A stretch of 64,000 nt of DNA from Dactylis glomerata (taxonomy: Eukaryota; Streptophyta; Magnoliopsida; Poales; Poaceae), in the NCBI GenBank assembly GCA_007115705.1, contig QXEO01000817.1, forward strand, positions 2,648,500 to 2,712,499, in the 5' to 3' direction. The translations under genes and the position numbers were made by a program. The notes under the pieces were generated by a model. The model saw only the letters and a program-made list of their open reading frames with translations. It searched no databases and was not told the DNA's origin. This document shows positions 1 through 11,999 of this stretch, piece after piece. How positions within the stretch are numbered: position 1 is the first letter of the stretch; the number at the start of each line of letters is the position of its first letter.

Positions 1-91
1 AGAAGATCTGAACAAAAATCAAGGCAAAAAATGAAAACTAAACGCAGTAGCAGAAAAAGAGGACACTCGTTGAACGATAAGAGTAAAAAAC

Positions 92-3000
92 TGATACGTC
101 CAAAACGTATATACTTTTTCGAACACTTTTGCTATTGTTTCTCCTCTAATTTGTGTGTTTTGAATACAACTAACACGGACTAACGCTATTTTCAGGAGAA
201 TTGCTCTGGTGTCTTGTTTTTGTGCAGAAATCCAACTTTTAGAAAAAATCCCGGAAAATATTGCAAAAATCATATTTTGCTAGAAGACCCACGGAGCCAG
301 AAGGAGAGACGAAGGGGGGCAGTGGCCTGGGCTCACCACCAGGGGGTGATACGTCTCTAACGTATCTATAATTTTTGATGCTCCATGCTTGTTTTTACAC
401 CATTTGCTTAGTGTTTCGTTACACTTCATGGCGTTTTTATGCATTTTCCGGGACTAACCTATTAACGAGATGCCACAGTGTCAGTTCCCTGTTTTCTGCT
501 ATTTTTGTATTTCAGAAAAGTTATACAGGAAATATTCTCAGAATTGGACAAAATAAAAGCCAAATATCCAGAAATTCACCGAAGCTTCCAGAGAACCGAA
601 GAGGAGACGGAGTGGGGCCACGAGGGGCCCACACAACAGGGTGGCGCAGCCCAGGGCTAGGCCGCGCCCCCTATGTGTGTGGCCACCTCGGTCCACTTCT
701 GACGATGCCCCTTCGCTTATAAAGACCCCCCGACGGGAAAAACCTAAACACCCGATCACTTTTCCAGAATACATCGCGATCCGCCGCCGTCGTTGACCCG
801 AGATCGGGAGGGTCCAGAAGCTCTTCCCGGCACCCTGCCGGAGAGGGGAATCGCCACTGGAGGTCTTCTTCATCGCCATGCTTGCCTCCGGCGCGATGAG
901 TGAGTAGTCTACCTTGGACTATAGGTCCATAGCAGTAGCTAGTTGGTTGTCTTCTCCACCATGTGCTTCATGTTTAGATCTCGTGAGCTGCCTTACATGA
1001 TCGAGATCACCGTTATGTAATTCTACATGTTGTGTTTGTTGGGATCCGATGAATATTGGTGTTATGATTGAGTTGATGTGCTGAATATTATCTTATGTTA
1101 TCTCTATGTTGTTTATGATCTTGCATGCTCTCCGTTGTTAGTAGCTATCTTGGCCGAGTAGATACTAGTGACTCCAAGAGGGGTATGTATGCTCGATAGT
1201 TGGGTTCATGCCTCTATTTAATCTGGGGGAGTGACAGAAACCTCTAAGGTTGTAGATGTGCTGTTGCCACTAGGGAGAAAACAACATTCATATGCTCAAG
1301 GGCATATGCTTTGTTTACATTACACACTTTGCTTAATGCAGTTATCTGTTGTTCGCAACTTAATACTTGTGGAGTTCTCAGATTGATTCGCCACAAGTGG
1401 ATTATTAGTCATAGATGCAGTTGGATGGCGGTCTATGTATCTTGTTGTAATGCCCAGAGTAAATCTCATAGTGATCTTCTCGACATATGCACGTTGTCTT
1501 TATTCTATCAATTGCCCAACTATAATTTGTTTACCAAGCATGTGTTATTTTATCTTATGGAGAGACACCACTAGTGAACTGTGGACCCCGGTCCTATTTC
1601 CATTATATTACTATCACCTGTTTACTTTACTCGCACTGTTTACTTTACTCGTATACTACTATTGCTTTCCACTCGATACGCTCATACCCTTTGTTTCAAG
1701 CAAACCAGTGAGATTGACAACCTCATCGTAAGTTGGGAACACAGTATTTGGTTGTGTTGTGTGCAGGTTCCGCGTTGCAGCTGGCAAAGCAAAGCTTGGA
1801 TGAGGCACCCTATAAATTGTCCGGAGCTATCGCGAAGCTAGCAAGCATCACCTTCTTGAGTTTGGCTTTTTCCTACTGGATTGATTACCTTGGTTTCTTA
1901 CTGAGGGAAAAATTTGCTGCTATATTCATCATACCTTCTCTTGGGGTTTCCCAACTGGCCGGTCATTTACCACGCCATCAATAGCAATCAGGGGGCGCGG
2001 CCCAGGCCTGGCCGAGCCCACCTGTGGCGAGGCCACCTCGGCCATCGCCTCGACCCCTCCTTCCGCCTACATTTAACCTCTAACCTAAAAGGAGCGGGGG
2101 TTCGGCGTTCTTCCCAGATAGACTTCCGTTGTGCCGCCACCATCAGAAATCGCGATTCGGAACCAGAAACTCCGTTCTGGCACCCTGCCGGGACGGGGAT
2201 TTGGAGGAGATCTTCATCACCATCATCACCGATATCTCTCCATCAACCATCCATAACTCCCCCATCTATGTGTGAGTAATTCCCGCTGTAGGCGAAGGGG
2301 ATGGTAGGGATTGGATGAGATCATTCATGTAATTTGCTATGAGATTGTTAGGGCATAGTGCCTAGTATCTACTATTAGTGCTTATGGCATTGTTGTAACT
2401 TGTTGTGCTTAATGCTTGTCACTTTGGGCCCGAGTGCCATGATCTCAAATCTAAACTTGTTATTGTTTTATGATGATACTTGTTATTTATGATTTTACCT
2501 GCAAGTTGTTTACACATATTGTTGTCCGGAACCCGAAGCCCCAAAGTGACAGAAATTGGGATAACCGAAGGGGATGGCTATGATGTGAGGATCACATGTG
2601 TTCACCGAGTGCTAATGCTTTGCTCTGGTACTTTATTAAAAGGAGTACCTTAGTTACCAGTAGTTTCCCTTGAGGCCCTGCTACAATAGGCTGGTAGGAC
2701 AAAAGATGTCGTGCAAGTTTCTCATTGCGAGCACATACGACTATATACGGAACACATGCCTATGATTGTTAGTACTAGGATCTTTATATTATTTATCTGC
2801 AAGACTGCAATTGCCCATGTCTCACTGATTTCATGAATTATCTTATCCATGCAACACCCGTACATCCATCCCTATGCCTATAGTATTTCATCCTACTGTT
2901 TACTATTGCTACTATTACCACTTTTATTTTACTACTGCTGTTACTATTTCACTACTATCACCACTATAAAACTGTTGCTACTAATAAACCGCTGCAAACA

Positions 3001-3143
3001 AGTTTGTTTCCAGGTGCAGCTGAATTGACAACTCATCTGTTAAGGCTTATAAATATTCTTTGGCTCCCCTTGTATCGAATCAATAAATTTGGGGTTTACT
3101 TCCCTCAAAGACTGTTGCGATCCCCTATACTTGTGGGTCATCA
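92..3143 (+). mobile_element. Solo LTR, WHAM/Sabrina-like Gypsy family
   Basis: Starts TGATACGTCC and ends with a run closing GTGGGTCATCA. It is flanked by 5-bp duplications AAAAC (87-91 and 3144-3148). The DNA on both sides belongs to the same reversed element A, so this is one insertion. Without the nested LTR (347-1990) it is about 1.4 kb. No internal region is present, so it is a solo LTR left by LTR-LTR recombination. The family name is recalled from the 3' end only. Confidence 0.85.
347..1990 (+). mobile_element. Solo Gypsy LTR nested in the solo LTR at 92-3143
   Basis: A 1644-bp LTR starting TGATACGTCT and ending ATCA, flanked by the 5-bp duplication GGGGG (342-346 and 1991-1995). It shares its whole layout with the LTRs at 52506-54094 and 54783-56376. 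The features in common are a CTTATAAAG TATA-like motif near 716 and the stretch with CCTGCCGGAGAGG near 833. No internal domain follows it. Confidence 0.88.
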
Positions 3144-3148
3144 AAAAC

Positions 3149-4078
3149 CGAGTGTTCTTGGCAAATGAAAAGCAAGGCAACTTCTTCAAAAGAAATTTGT
3201 TGGGATCCAACCATTTATTGCAGCAAACAAAACTAAAGAAAACTAAAAACTAAAAACAACTGACGCTCCAAGAAAAATGCATAATGCATGAAGCAATAAA
3301 AATATAGTGTGTTGAAAGGTGACCTGATTTTTGCCGATGAAGAAGGGGTGCCTCGGGGGCATCCCCAAGCTTTGACGCTTGTACCTCTTGGATATTTATT
3401 GGGGTGCGTGGGCATCCCCATGCTTGAGCTTTTATCCATTCTTCAACTCATCTCATCATTCGCCAATCCCTACACTTGAAAACTTCCTTCATACAAAACT
3501 AAACACAATTCTATTAGCAACATTAGTGTAAGCATAATAATGAATCAACCCCTTTTTGCTTCAGGTTTCAACTCAAAACCACCACATATAAAGCATATAC
3601 TACTGTAGCAACTTCCCCAAAAGTTCTGTGATCAAAAGAACTCAAAAAGAAAGCGATAAAGAGGCAAACACAAATAGTGGCAGAAATCTGTCAAAACAGA
3701 ACAGCTGACAAAGGTCGAATTTTTAGAGAGTTTTCTGTTGCTCAAATAAAAAGTGTATAACTAATGAAAGTTTGGATATAACTTGGGGCATATGCACAAG
3801 AAATCGCAGGTCAAAAAGATATTCTGAGAATTTCCACAAATTTTTACGGTGCAGCACCGAAATCTGTTTCAGGACAGCAACATCCCCAAATCTTACCTCA
3901 CTCAAATTAGAGGCTTCTCTTGGCACAACAACGAAATAAAAAGGATAAGAAGCGGTTATTACAGTAGTAATAACTTCCAAGACTCAAATAAAAGAAAAAG
4001 ATTTGAAAGTAAAACAATGGGTTATCTCCCAAGAGTGTTTTTCTTTAACGCCTTTGAGCTAGGCGCAGAAAGTGCGAA
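3149..4078 (-). mobile_element. Post-gag noncoding segment of element A
   Basis: Reversed, this matches the segment just downstream of the gag-protease stop in the complete element (58633-59600). It includes two copies of a GCATCCCCA-containing motif around 3357 and 3412 that resemble the polypurine tract. No coding capacity is evident. Small reading frames here are chance. Confidence 0.75.
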
Positions 4079-4115
4079 TCAAGTAATATCAAGTGATGAA
4101 GCATCAAGCTCATAA
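4079..4115 (-). pseudogene. Last codons of element A gag-protease, cut off by the Helitron
   Basis: Reading leftwards from 4115, this encodes the end of the protease region and stops at 4081-4079. The rest of the frame resumes at 22345. The join is exact when the Helitron (4116-22344) is taken out, as shown by comparison with 58590-58632. Confidence 0.85.
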
Positions 4116-4190
4116 TCTTGTTTACTATTAGTTTTGAGTTGGTGAAGCCACTTTGCCTCTACATCATTTGAGTGACAAAAATACCCCTAC
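4116..4190 (+). repeat. Helitron 5' terminal segment, copy 1
   Basis: The true left end of the Helitron. Its first 30 bases match 19001-19030 at 25 positions. Further blocks (AAGCCACTTT, CATTTGA, AAAATAC) recur in the same order in both copies. Confidence 0.75.
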
Positions 4191-4537
4191 ATCAGTATAG
4201 ACTATAGAGACATCAATACGGGGACATCAATACGGGACCACGGGATCGCGCAGTCACCGCTTCTCCCTTGCACATCCTGCACCCGCCGCTCGCCCTGCCC
4301 CCCTTGGAGTCCCAGATCGATGTCGCCGCCCTGCCGCCCTTGCACCTCACCTCCACGGGCTTGCCTAGATGTGCCTTCGAGCACACATCCTCCCCCGTTG
4401 CCTCCATGGCTCGCGGCCCAGACCTATGACCAAGCGTCTGGCGGAGTGGGTTTACATCTCCGTTGCCTGATCCGCGTCCCCATTGCCTGATCCGGTTCGC
4501 ATGTCGTCGAACAGAGGGCGGTGATCCAGTGACGCTA
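4191..4537 (+). other. Helitron sequence before the annexin fragment, no gene recognised
   Basis: GC-rich, pyrimidine-heavy sequence that could be a captured 5' untranslated or first-exon region. No domain can be recognised in any frame. Confidence 0.4.
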
Positions 4538-5257
4538 GACCCGGCGGAGCGTGACGCCGTTCTTGCAAATGAGGAGGCCAAGAAGTGGCATGTGGGGGGC
4601 CGCGCGCTTGTCGAGATTGCCTGCGCCCGCACGCCCGCGCAGCTCTGCACCGCCAAGCAGGCCTACCACAACCGCTTCAAGCACTCGCTCGAGGAGGACG
4701 TCACTGTGCACGTCACTGACGAATTCTGCAAGGTACGACATCACAACCTCGTGGCTGACCTTTCGTACCACTCTCTTGTCTGGGTATGGTTCATTTTGAT
4801 CTGTCGAAATGCAGAACTTTAATTCAATATGTCGCGCGACTTTATCATGATGTAACGTGCTTAATTTTCTTGCACCATTTCACCCTCTTGCTGTCATGAT
4901 TAGTGTAGCGTTCTGTTTTTAGGATGTGCTACTGATCCATATAAAAATAAAGATCAAAATTCTGAGATACTTAACTGCGTAGACTAATGCTGCTAAAGAA
5001 GACCCAAAGTCCCCTAATTCAGATGTGCTATTTCTTCATCTCAGCTTTTGGTGCCTCTTGTAAGCGCATACCGCTATGACGGCCCAGAGGTGAACACCTC
5101 GTTGGCACACTCTGAAGCCAAGATACTCCAGGATAAGATCCATGACAAGGCTTATGGTGATGAGGAAATCATCAGGATTCTCACTACAAGGAGCAAAGCT
5201 CAGCTGCTTGCAACATTCAACAGTTACAATGATCAGTTCAGCCATCCCATCAATAAG
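4538..5257 (+). pseudogene. Annexin gene fragment (two exons) captured in the Helitron
   Basis: Exon a (about 4538-4732) encodes ERDAVLANEEAKKWH and VEIACARTPAQL, then meets a GT donor at 4733. After an intron ending in AG at 5044, exon b (5045-5257) encodes LLVPLVSAYRYDGPEV and IIRILTTRSKAQLLATFNSY, ending at a GT donor (5258). These are annexin repeat 2 and the start of repeat 3 of a plant annexin, a Ca2+- and phospholipid-binding protein. The N-terminal repeat and the C-terminal half are absent, and the sequence beyond 5258 is from elsewhere. Both exons are open, suggesting fairly recent capture. Intact protein function is not possible. Confidence 0.85.
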
Positions 5258-6680
5258 GTTAATAAGAACTATCCACTTCCTTTCAGTAATATTTCCCTTT
5301 TCCATCAAACCATGAAAGGTGTTGCGCCGGATCAGGCCTACTAACGGCGACATTGGTACGATACGCGGGCTTACATCTCTCTCTGGCAGGTACTGGTTAG
5401 CCTTTCCACAGCATTTGTTTTGCCCCACCATTCTTTTATCCACTGTGTTGGTTCTGGACCCTTCTCTGTCCCAGCCTACAACATCATGGCTCCGATTGGC
5501 GTGGGAAGAACCCTCCTCAGCTGCCAGATCGCGTGTTTCGATAAGGTCAACCTCTTTCGTCAGGTGGGTCTAATCCTCCCCCAATACTTTCTGCATGATT
5601 GCCAGAAAAGGTCAAAAATATTAGATGCTCTGGTTTGCGATTTTGGTGCCTAACACATATTTGTTGTTATGGCTATAAGAACCAAACCAGTGTGTTTTCA
5701 GATTCACCATTTTGTCTGCGTACGCTTCAGAAATGTATTCAGTTGATCATCTCAGTTCTTGGTGGTGTCCGTCGGCGTTATCCTTCCCCGTTGAATGATA
5801 GTTGCAGGATACAAGAGGCAATCAGGGGCTTGTGTGAAGGTACGGCATGCCTCAATCAAATTCATATACAACTCTATCGAACAAATTTAGTCCTATACAA
5901 CTTCGTGTTACAAAAAATATTCTTCATGTGGGTGCAATGGGCTCTGTCCATTGTTTGAATTCTAGCATGAGCCCCTTACTTTAAATTGTTTGGTCATGCT
6001 TCTCAAGTTTTTTTGCTTCATTTGGTCTTTCTAGACACTCTTTGTTTGCTGCCATGATACTTCCTTATTCTTTGTTTTCTGTGTTTGATGTATTCTTTGT
6101 GCAGGTGGTACCCTCCTTGGCGTCGCATTGCAACTGACTGTAGGTTGCTATGGTGCTTTGATTGATCGCAATTGGAGGATAAGTGGTTTGAGGTAATGTC
6201 CTTTTGAGTAGAGATTTATCACCTGTTGTGTATTTTATTATTTTTAGAAGAAATTTATGTATGAATATATATGGTTGGTATAATTATGGCATGGCTGTAC
6301 CTATTTATCTTTTCAACGTTCATTTTCTGTTTGACAGCCACTGCATTCGACCCAGTGATGTGAAGAACCAGGCATTTGCATGTTCTTGATGGATACCCTG
6401 TTTTTGCTTTAAATATTGGTGACAAGTCACTCCTGCAATGCACTGTGATTGCTTATCTATTTCCTTTCTCAGTTCTATAAGTTGTGCCATTCGTAGCGCT
6501 TCCACATATCAATTATCTTTCATCAATGATATAAACAGTTATATATGAACATCAGGCGAACTTTCTGTATTAGTTCTGCAAACCGGGGTGGTGGTGTGAT
6601 CTGAATTTTAATCAGAGTTAAGAATGTGTCATTATGGAGTGATTTGTTTGATTCTCATATGAAATGATGATTTTATTTTG
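5258..6680 (+). other. Helitron segment with exon-like islands of an unrecognised gene
   Basis: Several short coding-looking blocks are bounded by AG and GT: around 5464-5562 (frame reading NIMAPIGVGRTLLSCQIACF), 5806-5839, 6104-6194 (frame reading TLLGVALQLTVGCYGALID) and 6344-6390. The AT-rich stretches between them look like introns. They may belong to one captured gene different from annexin and GRF, but the product is not recognised. They may partly be the 5' exons of the GRF gene, although no QLQ domain is seen. Confidence 0.4.
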
Positions 6681-6683
6681 CAG

Positions 6684-6901
6684 CACGATGGGCGTCATTT
6701 TGTCCTGGTAGTGCTGATGTCGAACCCGAGAGGTGCCACCACACAGACGGCAAGAAATGGCGTTGCTCCAGAGATTCTATTGGACACCAAAATACTGGAA
6801 GCAACACATAAATTATGGTCGCCAGCATTCAAGAAATCCCGTGGAAGGCCGAAAGGTGACTCCCACCATTGCAGCACTAGCCATACTTGTTTCAGGTGGT
6901 G
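6684..6901 (+). pseudogene. Growth-regulating factor (GRF) fragment, WRC-domain exon, broken
   Basis: After an AG at 6682-6683, the frame reads GSADVEPERCHHTDGKKWRC followed by SRDSIGHQ, which is the start of the WRC DNA-binding domain of plant GRF transcription factors. Near 6788-6793 a one-base change shifts the frame. The continuation in another frame has INYGRQHSRNPVEGRKVTPT, the rest of the domain. The third zinc-binding cysteine of the C3H motif appears as tryptophan (KYWKQH). The exon is cut at 6901 by the LTR array and continues at 18624. The QLQ domain was not found. It is a captured, decayed fragment. Confidence 0.85.
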
Positions 6902-8423
6902 TGATGTCTACACACACTTCTATTCTTGTAGACAGTGTTGGGCCTCCAAGTGCAGAGGTTTGTAGAGCAGCAGCAAGTTTCCCTTAAGTGGATCACCCAA
7001 GGTTTATCAAACTCAGGGAGGAAGAGGTCAAAGCTATCCCTCTCAAGCAACCCTGCAATTACGATACAGAAAGTCTCTTATGTCCCCAACACACCCAATA
7101 CACTTGTCAGATGTATAGGTGCACTAGTTCGGCGAAGAGATAGTGAAATACAAGTAGTAGTGATGATTATAAGTAGCAAATGTGTTCTGAAATAAATATC
7201 GCTGCGAGCAAACATGTAACAAAACAGGAAGTAAACGGTGTGCAATGCTTGGAAACAAGGCCTAGGGATCATACTTTCACTAGTGGACACACTCCCAACA
7301 AATATAACATGATTGAACAAATAAACAACTTCTCTTCACTATGGTACTCTGAATTACTCTCCTATTGAACAACACTAATCATTGCGTAGGGCTACGAAGC
7401 ACGCCTCAAAGTTCATCAAGTACTTGACAAACACCACTCATAGAGATATCCAAATCAAAGCAAAACTCAAGATAGATATTATTGCAACTTAGACCAAGTA
7501 CTAACACGGTGCACACACTGTCAACATTACACCATGAAAGGAGGAAAAGATCACTTCAATACTATCATAGTGATAATTATTCTCATAATCCATAAGAGAT
7601 CACAATCGTAGCCTAGACCAAGTACCACCATGATGCACGCACTATCACCGTTACACCATGGCAGGAGGAATAGATTACTTTAATAATACCACTAGAGTAC
7701 ACATAATATCTGAATAATAACATCTACTTGTTCAACATGATACAAAGCTCACGATCACATAAAGATCACATCATGGGAGAGAGAGGTGAACCACATAGCT
7801 ACCGGTAGAGCCCTTAGCCCCGGGGGAGAACTACTCCCTCCTCATCATAGGAGATAGCAAGGTTGATGGAGATGGCGGTGGGGTCGATGGAGACCGATGG
7901 AGATGGCTCCGGGGGCACTTCCCCGTCCCGGCAGGGTGCCGGAACAGAGACTTCTGTCCCCCGAAATTTGGCTTCGACGGCGGCGGCGCTGCGGAACTAT
8001 TCTGGAAATTTCGTCGACTCTCTTAGGGTTTTCCGTCCCGAGGCTTATTATAGGCGAAGGGGCGTCGTCAGGGAGCAGCCAGGGGCTCCTCACACCTGGG
8101 TGGCCCGGCCAGGGCCTGGGCCGCACCACCTATGTGTGATGGCGGCCTCTGGCCCCCCTCTGGCTCTCTTTCGGTCTTCGGGAAGCTTCCGGGAAAAATA
8201 AGACTTCTGGCTTTTGTTTCGTCCAATTCCGAGAATATTTCCTATGTAGCTTTTCTGAAACACAAAAACAGCAGAAAACAGGGAAGTGGCACTGTGGCAT
8301 CTTGTCAATAGGTTAGTTCCGGAAATCGCATAAAAATGCCACGAAGTGTAACGAAACACAAGGCAAATGGTGTAAAAACAAGCATGGAGCATCAAAAATT
8401 ATAGATACGTTTGAGACGTATCA
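6902..8423 (-). repeat. LTR 1 of the array (3' LTR side)
   Basis: Reads TGATGTCTAC...GACGTATCA on the + strand. Private changes relative to LTR 2 and 3 include ACACTTCTATTC at 6915, ATCAAACT near 7006 and CTTATGTCC near 7076, mostly G to A. Confidence 0.9.
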
Positions 8424-8445
8424 GCATCCCCAAGCTTAACTCCTG
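8424..8445 (-). other. Polypurine tract of array unit 1
   Basis: On the minus strand, GTTAAGCTTGGGGATGC lies directly next to the LTR. The same motif adjoins the 3' LTR of the complete element at 61551-61564. Confidence 0.7.
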
Positions 8446-11015
8446 CTCGTCCTCGAGTAGGTAAGTGATAACAAAAGAAATAATTTTTGAGGTGACATGC
8501 ACCATCACAATATTGATCATATATGTAAGTATTGTGAGCTGGGATCAAAAGAACTTAAAACATGGGCATGAAAGACATAATCTTGATAATAGAAACTTGG
8601 CAACCATGTTATAACATGAAAATGAACACAAACAAAAGATCATGAAAATGAAACAATGAAAGTCAAACGTGTGTTCAAATCATATGGAAAAACATAGTAA
8701 ATGGTTTTCAGCTTGTCCTTCATAGAGAGCAAAACATAAATGCATAGGACACCTTCAAGTTTAAGAGGGTGACTAGATACAAGTAATTTAAGAACAAGTG
8801 AAACCATAGTCATGAATCAATCAATGATAAACTTTGGGACAATGCACATTATACTAAGAATGACAACTATGCTCTCTTAATGGTGCATAAAGGTAGAAGG
8901 TGGTGACTCAACATAAAAGTAAAAGAAAGGCCCTTCGCAGAGGGAAGCAGTGATTAAACATGTGCTAGAGCTTTTCATTTGTAAAACAGAGAGATAAAAC
9001 TTGGGTTTTGAGAGGTGGTTGCTTTTGTCAACGACTGGCAATGGGGTTCTTACTATCTTCCATACAAAAATGAAGCAAGTTTTTGAGAGAGAGAGATTGG
9101 CACTTTTGTGCTCTTTTATAAAGCTTGGCACTCCTCCCCACCTTTTTTCCTTTCTCAAACCATGGCTAACCGATTCCATCGGGTGCCCACCAACATTCAC
9201 ATACCATGGAGGAGTGCCTTTTTTCTTTCTTTTTTTTTCTTTTTTTTTTCTTTTTGGAATAAGCAATATGGAAGATAGCAAATCCGACCACTACGTCCCC
9301 ATGAGCTGAAAACAGTGTCACAAAATAAGAAGTATTTTGAAGATTTTTTTGAAAGGTAGCACATGAAAATTTACTTGGAATGTCTTTGAAATACCATGCA
9401 TAGGAATTTATAGTGGACACAATGGCAAACTTGGTTTTTGGGAGTTGGATGCACGAGTAGAGCTCATACTCAGTACAAAATGAGGGCTAGCAAAAGACTG
9501 GGAGCGACCAACTAAGAGAGCAATAACGGCCATAATCATGCAAAACGACAAAGCGACATTAAAAGAAGCATAAGATGGCATCAAAAGTCAAAAACTAAAT
9601 GATCATAGAGGCTATGGCAACTTTGTATGAGTCAAACATGTGTGAGCATGCGCCAAGTCAACCCAAATAAAGCATCAAAGGAGAAAACCAAATAAATGCT
9701 TCCAAATAATAAAAACAACGCATGATTTTTTCAAAGGCTCATTAAGCAATCTCAGTCATTTGAGACAAGTCATGCTACAGCAAAACCACTAAGCATACTA
9801 TCAAAAACACATCAAGCACGACATGCAAAATCCTAAGCCGCAGTCTACACAAGCTTTTTCTTGTACCACTTTTTTTGCATAAAGCTTTTTCTCTTTTCCA
9901 ACACCATTCAAACCTTTTTGAGGAAACTCTTTTGAGGAAAACCAACATACACCAGAGGTCCAAATACACCTTGATGCAAAGATAAAACAAGATCTGAACA
10001 AAAATCAAGGCGAAAAACAAAGGCTAAACGCAGTAGCAGAAAAAGAGAACACTCATTGAACGATAAGCGTGAAAACTAGAGTGTTCTTGGCAATGAAAAG
10101 CGAGTTCATCTCCTCCAAAAGAAACATGATGTGATCTAACCATTTATTGCAGCAAACAAAACAAAAGAAAACTAAAAACAAAAGCAACTGACGCTCCAAG
10201 AAAAACGCATAATGCATGAAGCAATAAAAATATAGTGTCTTGAAAGGTGACCTGATTTTTGCCGATGAAGAAGGGGTGCCTCGGGGGCATCCCCAAGCTT
10301 TGACGCTTGTACTTCTTGGATATTTCTTGGGGTGATGCATGGGCATCCCCAAGATTGAGCTTTTGTCCATTCTTCAACTCATCTCATCACTCTCCGATCC
10401 CTACACTTGAAAACTTCCTTCATACAAAACTAAACACAATTCTATTAGCAACATTAGTGTAACATAACATATAATCAACCTCGTTTTGCTTCAGGTTTTA
10501 ACTCAAAACCACCACATATATAGCAAATACTACTGTAGCAACTTCCCCAAAAGTTCCGTGATAAAAAGAACTCAAAAGAAAGCGATAAAGTGGCAAACAC
10601 AAATATTGGCAGAAATCTGTCAAAACAGAACAGCTGACAAAGGTCGAATTTTTGAGGGGTTTTCTGTTGCTCAAATCAAAAAGTGTTCAACTAATTAAAG
10701 TTTGGATATAACCTGGGGCATATGCACAAGAAATCGCAGGTCCAAAAGATTTACAGAGAATGTTTACGAATTTTTACGGTGCAGCACCGAAAACTGTTTC
10801 AGGACAGCAACATCCCCAAATCTTTACCTCACTCAAATTAGAGGCTTCTCTTGGCACAACAATGAAATAAAAAGGATAAGGAGCGGTTATTACAGTAGTA
10901 ATAACTTCCAAGACTCAAATAAAAGAAAAAGTACTGAAAATAAAACAATGGGTTATCTCCCAAGAGTGCTTTTCTTTAACGCCTTTGAGCTAGGCGCAGT
11001 AATTTGCAAAGATGC
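8446..11015 (-). mobile_element. Array unit 1: long noncoding internal region
   Basis: Reversed, this matches the post-gag region of the complete Gypsy element (58633-61550). It includes the pyrimidine-rich run near 9220-9260 and two internal copies of the polypurine-like motif near 10285 and 10343. No coding frame is supported. Confidence 0.75.
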
Positions 11016-11816
11016 TCATGTGGGCGCCATATAAGAGCTTGAGACAAAGGCGCCATATAGGAACTTAAAGCAATAGAGAGCATCAAAAAGCAAATGTGAA
11101 AGACATTTATATCTGAACCACTTCCTATGCATAGGAATCTTGTAAGAAAATAAATCAACGAGGCACATAGTAGCAAGCATGGATAGATAAAACAAGTGCC
11201 ACTTCAAGATTTGCAACATAAAGAGGGGAAACTTAATATTATTGAGATCCATCAAACCATGTTTCCCTCTCTCATAATAACTTTCAGTGGCATCATGAAT
11301 AGAACTAACAATATAACTATCACATAAAGCATCCCTATCATGAGCCACATGCATAAAAGAATTAATACTCACCACAGGAACAATAGTAGTAGGAGCAAAT
11401 TCAATAGAATAATTATTCTCATCACCATAATCATCAAAAATAGGAGGCATATTGTAATCATAACTAATTTTATCCTCAATAGTAGGTGAATTGAAAATAT
11501 TATACTCATCATCATAGCCATCATAAACTAGAGGTTCAGTATCATCACAAGCTAGAGAACAACTATTTCGCAAAGCATATTCTTCAAACATATCATCATA
11601 AGAAGGAACATCACATATGGGAGATAAAATATTACCAGAACAAACTTTCTCCACTAAAGCTGGGGAACTAAAAATGTCATGCCTAACAAAACCAGCTTCC
11701 CCAAGCTTAGACTTTTCTATAGCATTAGCAGTAACGGTATTCAAAGCATCCGTACTAATAACACTATTAGCATGCAAATTAAGCTCCAAAGGTTTTTCAA
11801 TTTTCTCTTCAAACAC
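11016..11816 (-). pseudogene. Array unit 1: single internal frame, retroelement gag-like remnant
   Basis: An open frame of 266 codons without an ATG at its start; the frame opens after a stop near 11869. The product is acidic in the middle (PSYDDMFEEY, VYDGYDDEYNIF), then hydrophobic and aromatic at the end (FPLFMLQILKWHLFYLSM, LLFDALYCFKFLYG), possibly one or two membrane segments. It occupies the position where the related complete element has gag-protease, but no gag or protease motif is visible. I recall similar frames being common in wheat repeats. No function is assigned. Confidence 0.5.
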
Positions 11817-11971
11817 TTCATATCTAAACTCGGGAAAAAGACTACAGAATGTTTTCCATTAAGCCTAACTAGTGAAAATAAAAACAAGAAACAAAAAGAT
11901 ATAATTGCAGAATCTAAAGGAAATAACTCCGAGTACTCACACAGGAGGATGCGAGTACCTTTTACCTTACC

Positions 11972-11989
11972 TCCCCGGCAACGACGCCA
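11972..11989 (-). other. Primer binding site of array unit 1 (tRNA-Asp type)
   Basis: On the minus strand, TGGCGTCGTTGCCGGGGA differs at one base from the complement of the plant tRNA-Asp 3' end. It lies 10 bases from the LTR. Confidence 0.8.
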
Positions 11990-11999
11990 GAAAAGAGCT

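Noticed and set aside
11972..11989. tRNA gene at the tRNA-Asp-like sequences (also 17069, 24529, 56387)
   Set aside because: Only the 18-base primer site is present, with no tRNA body.
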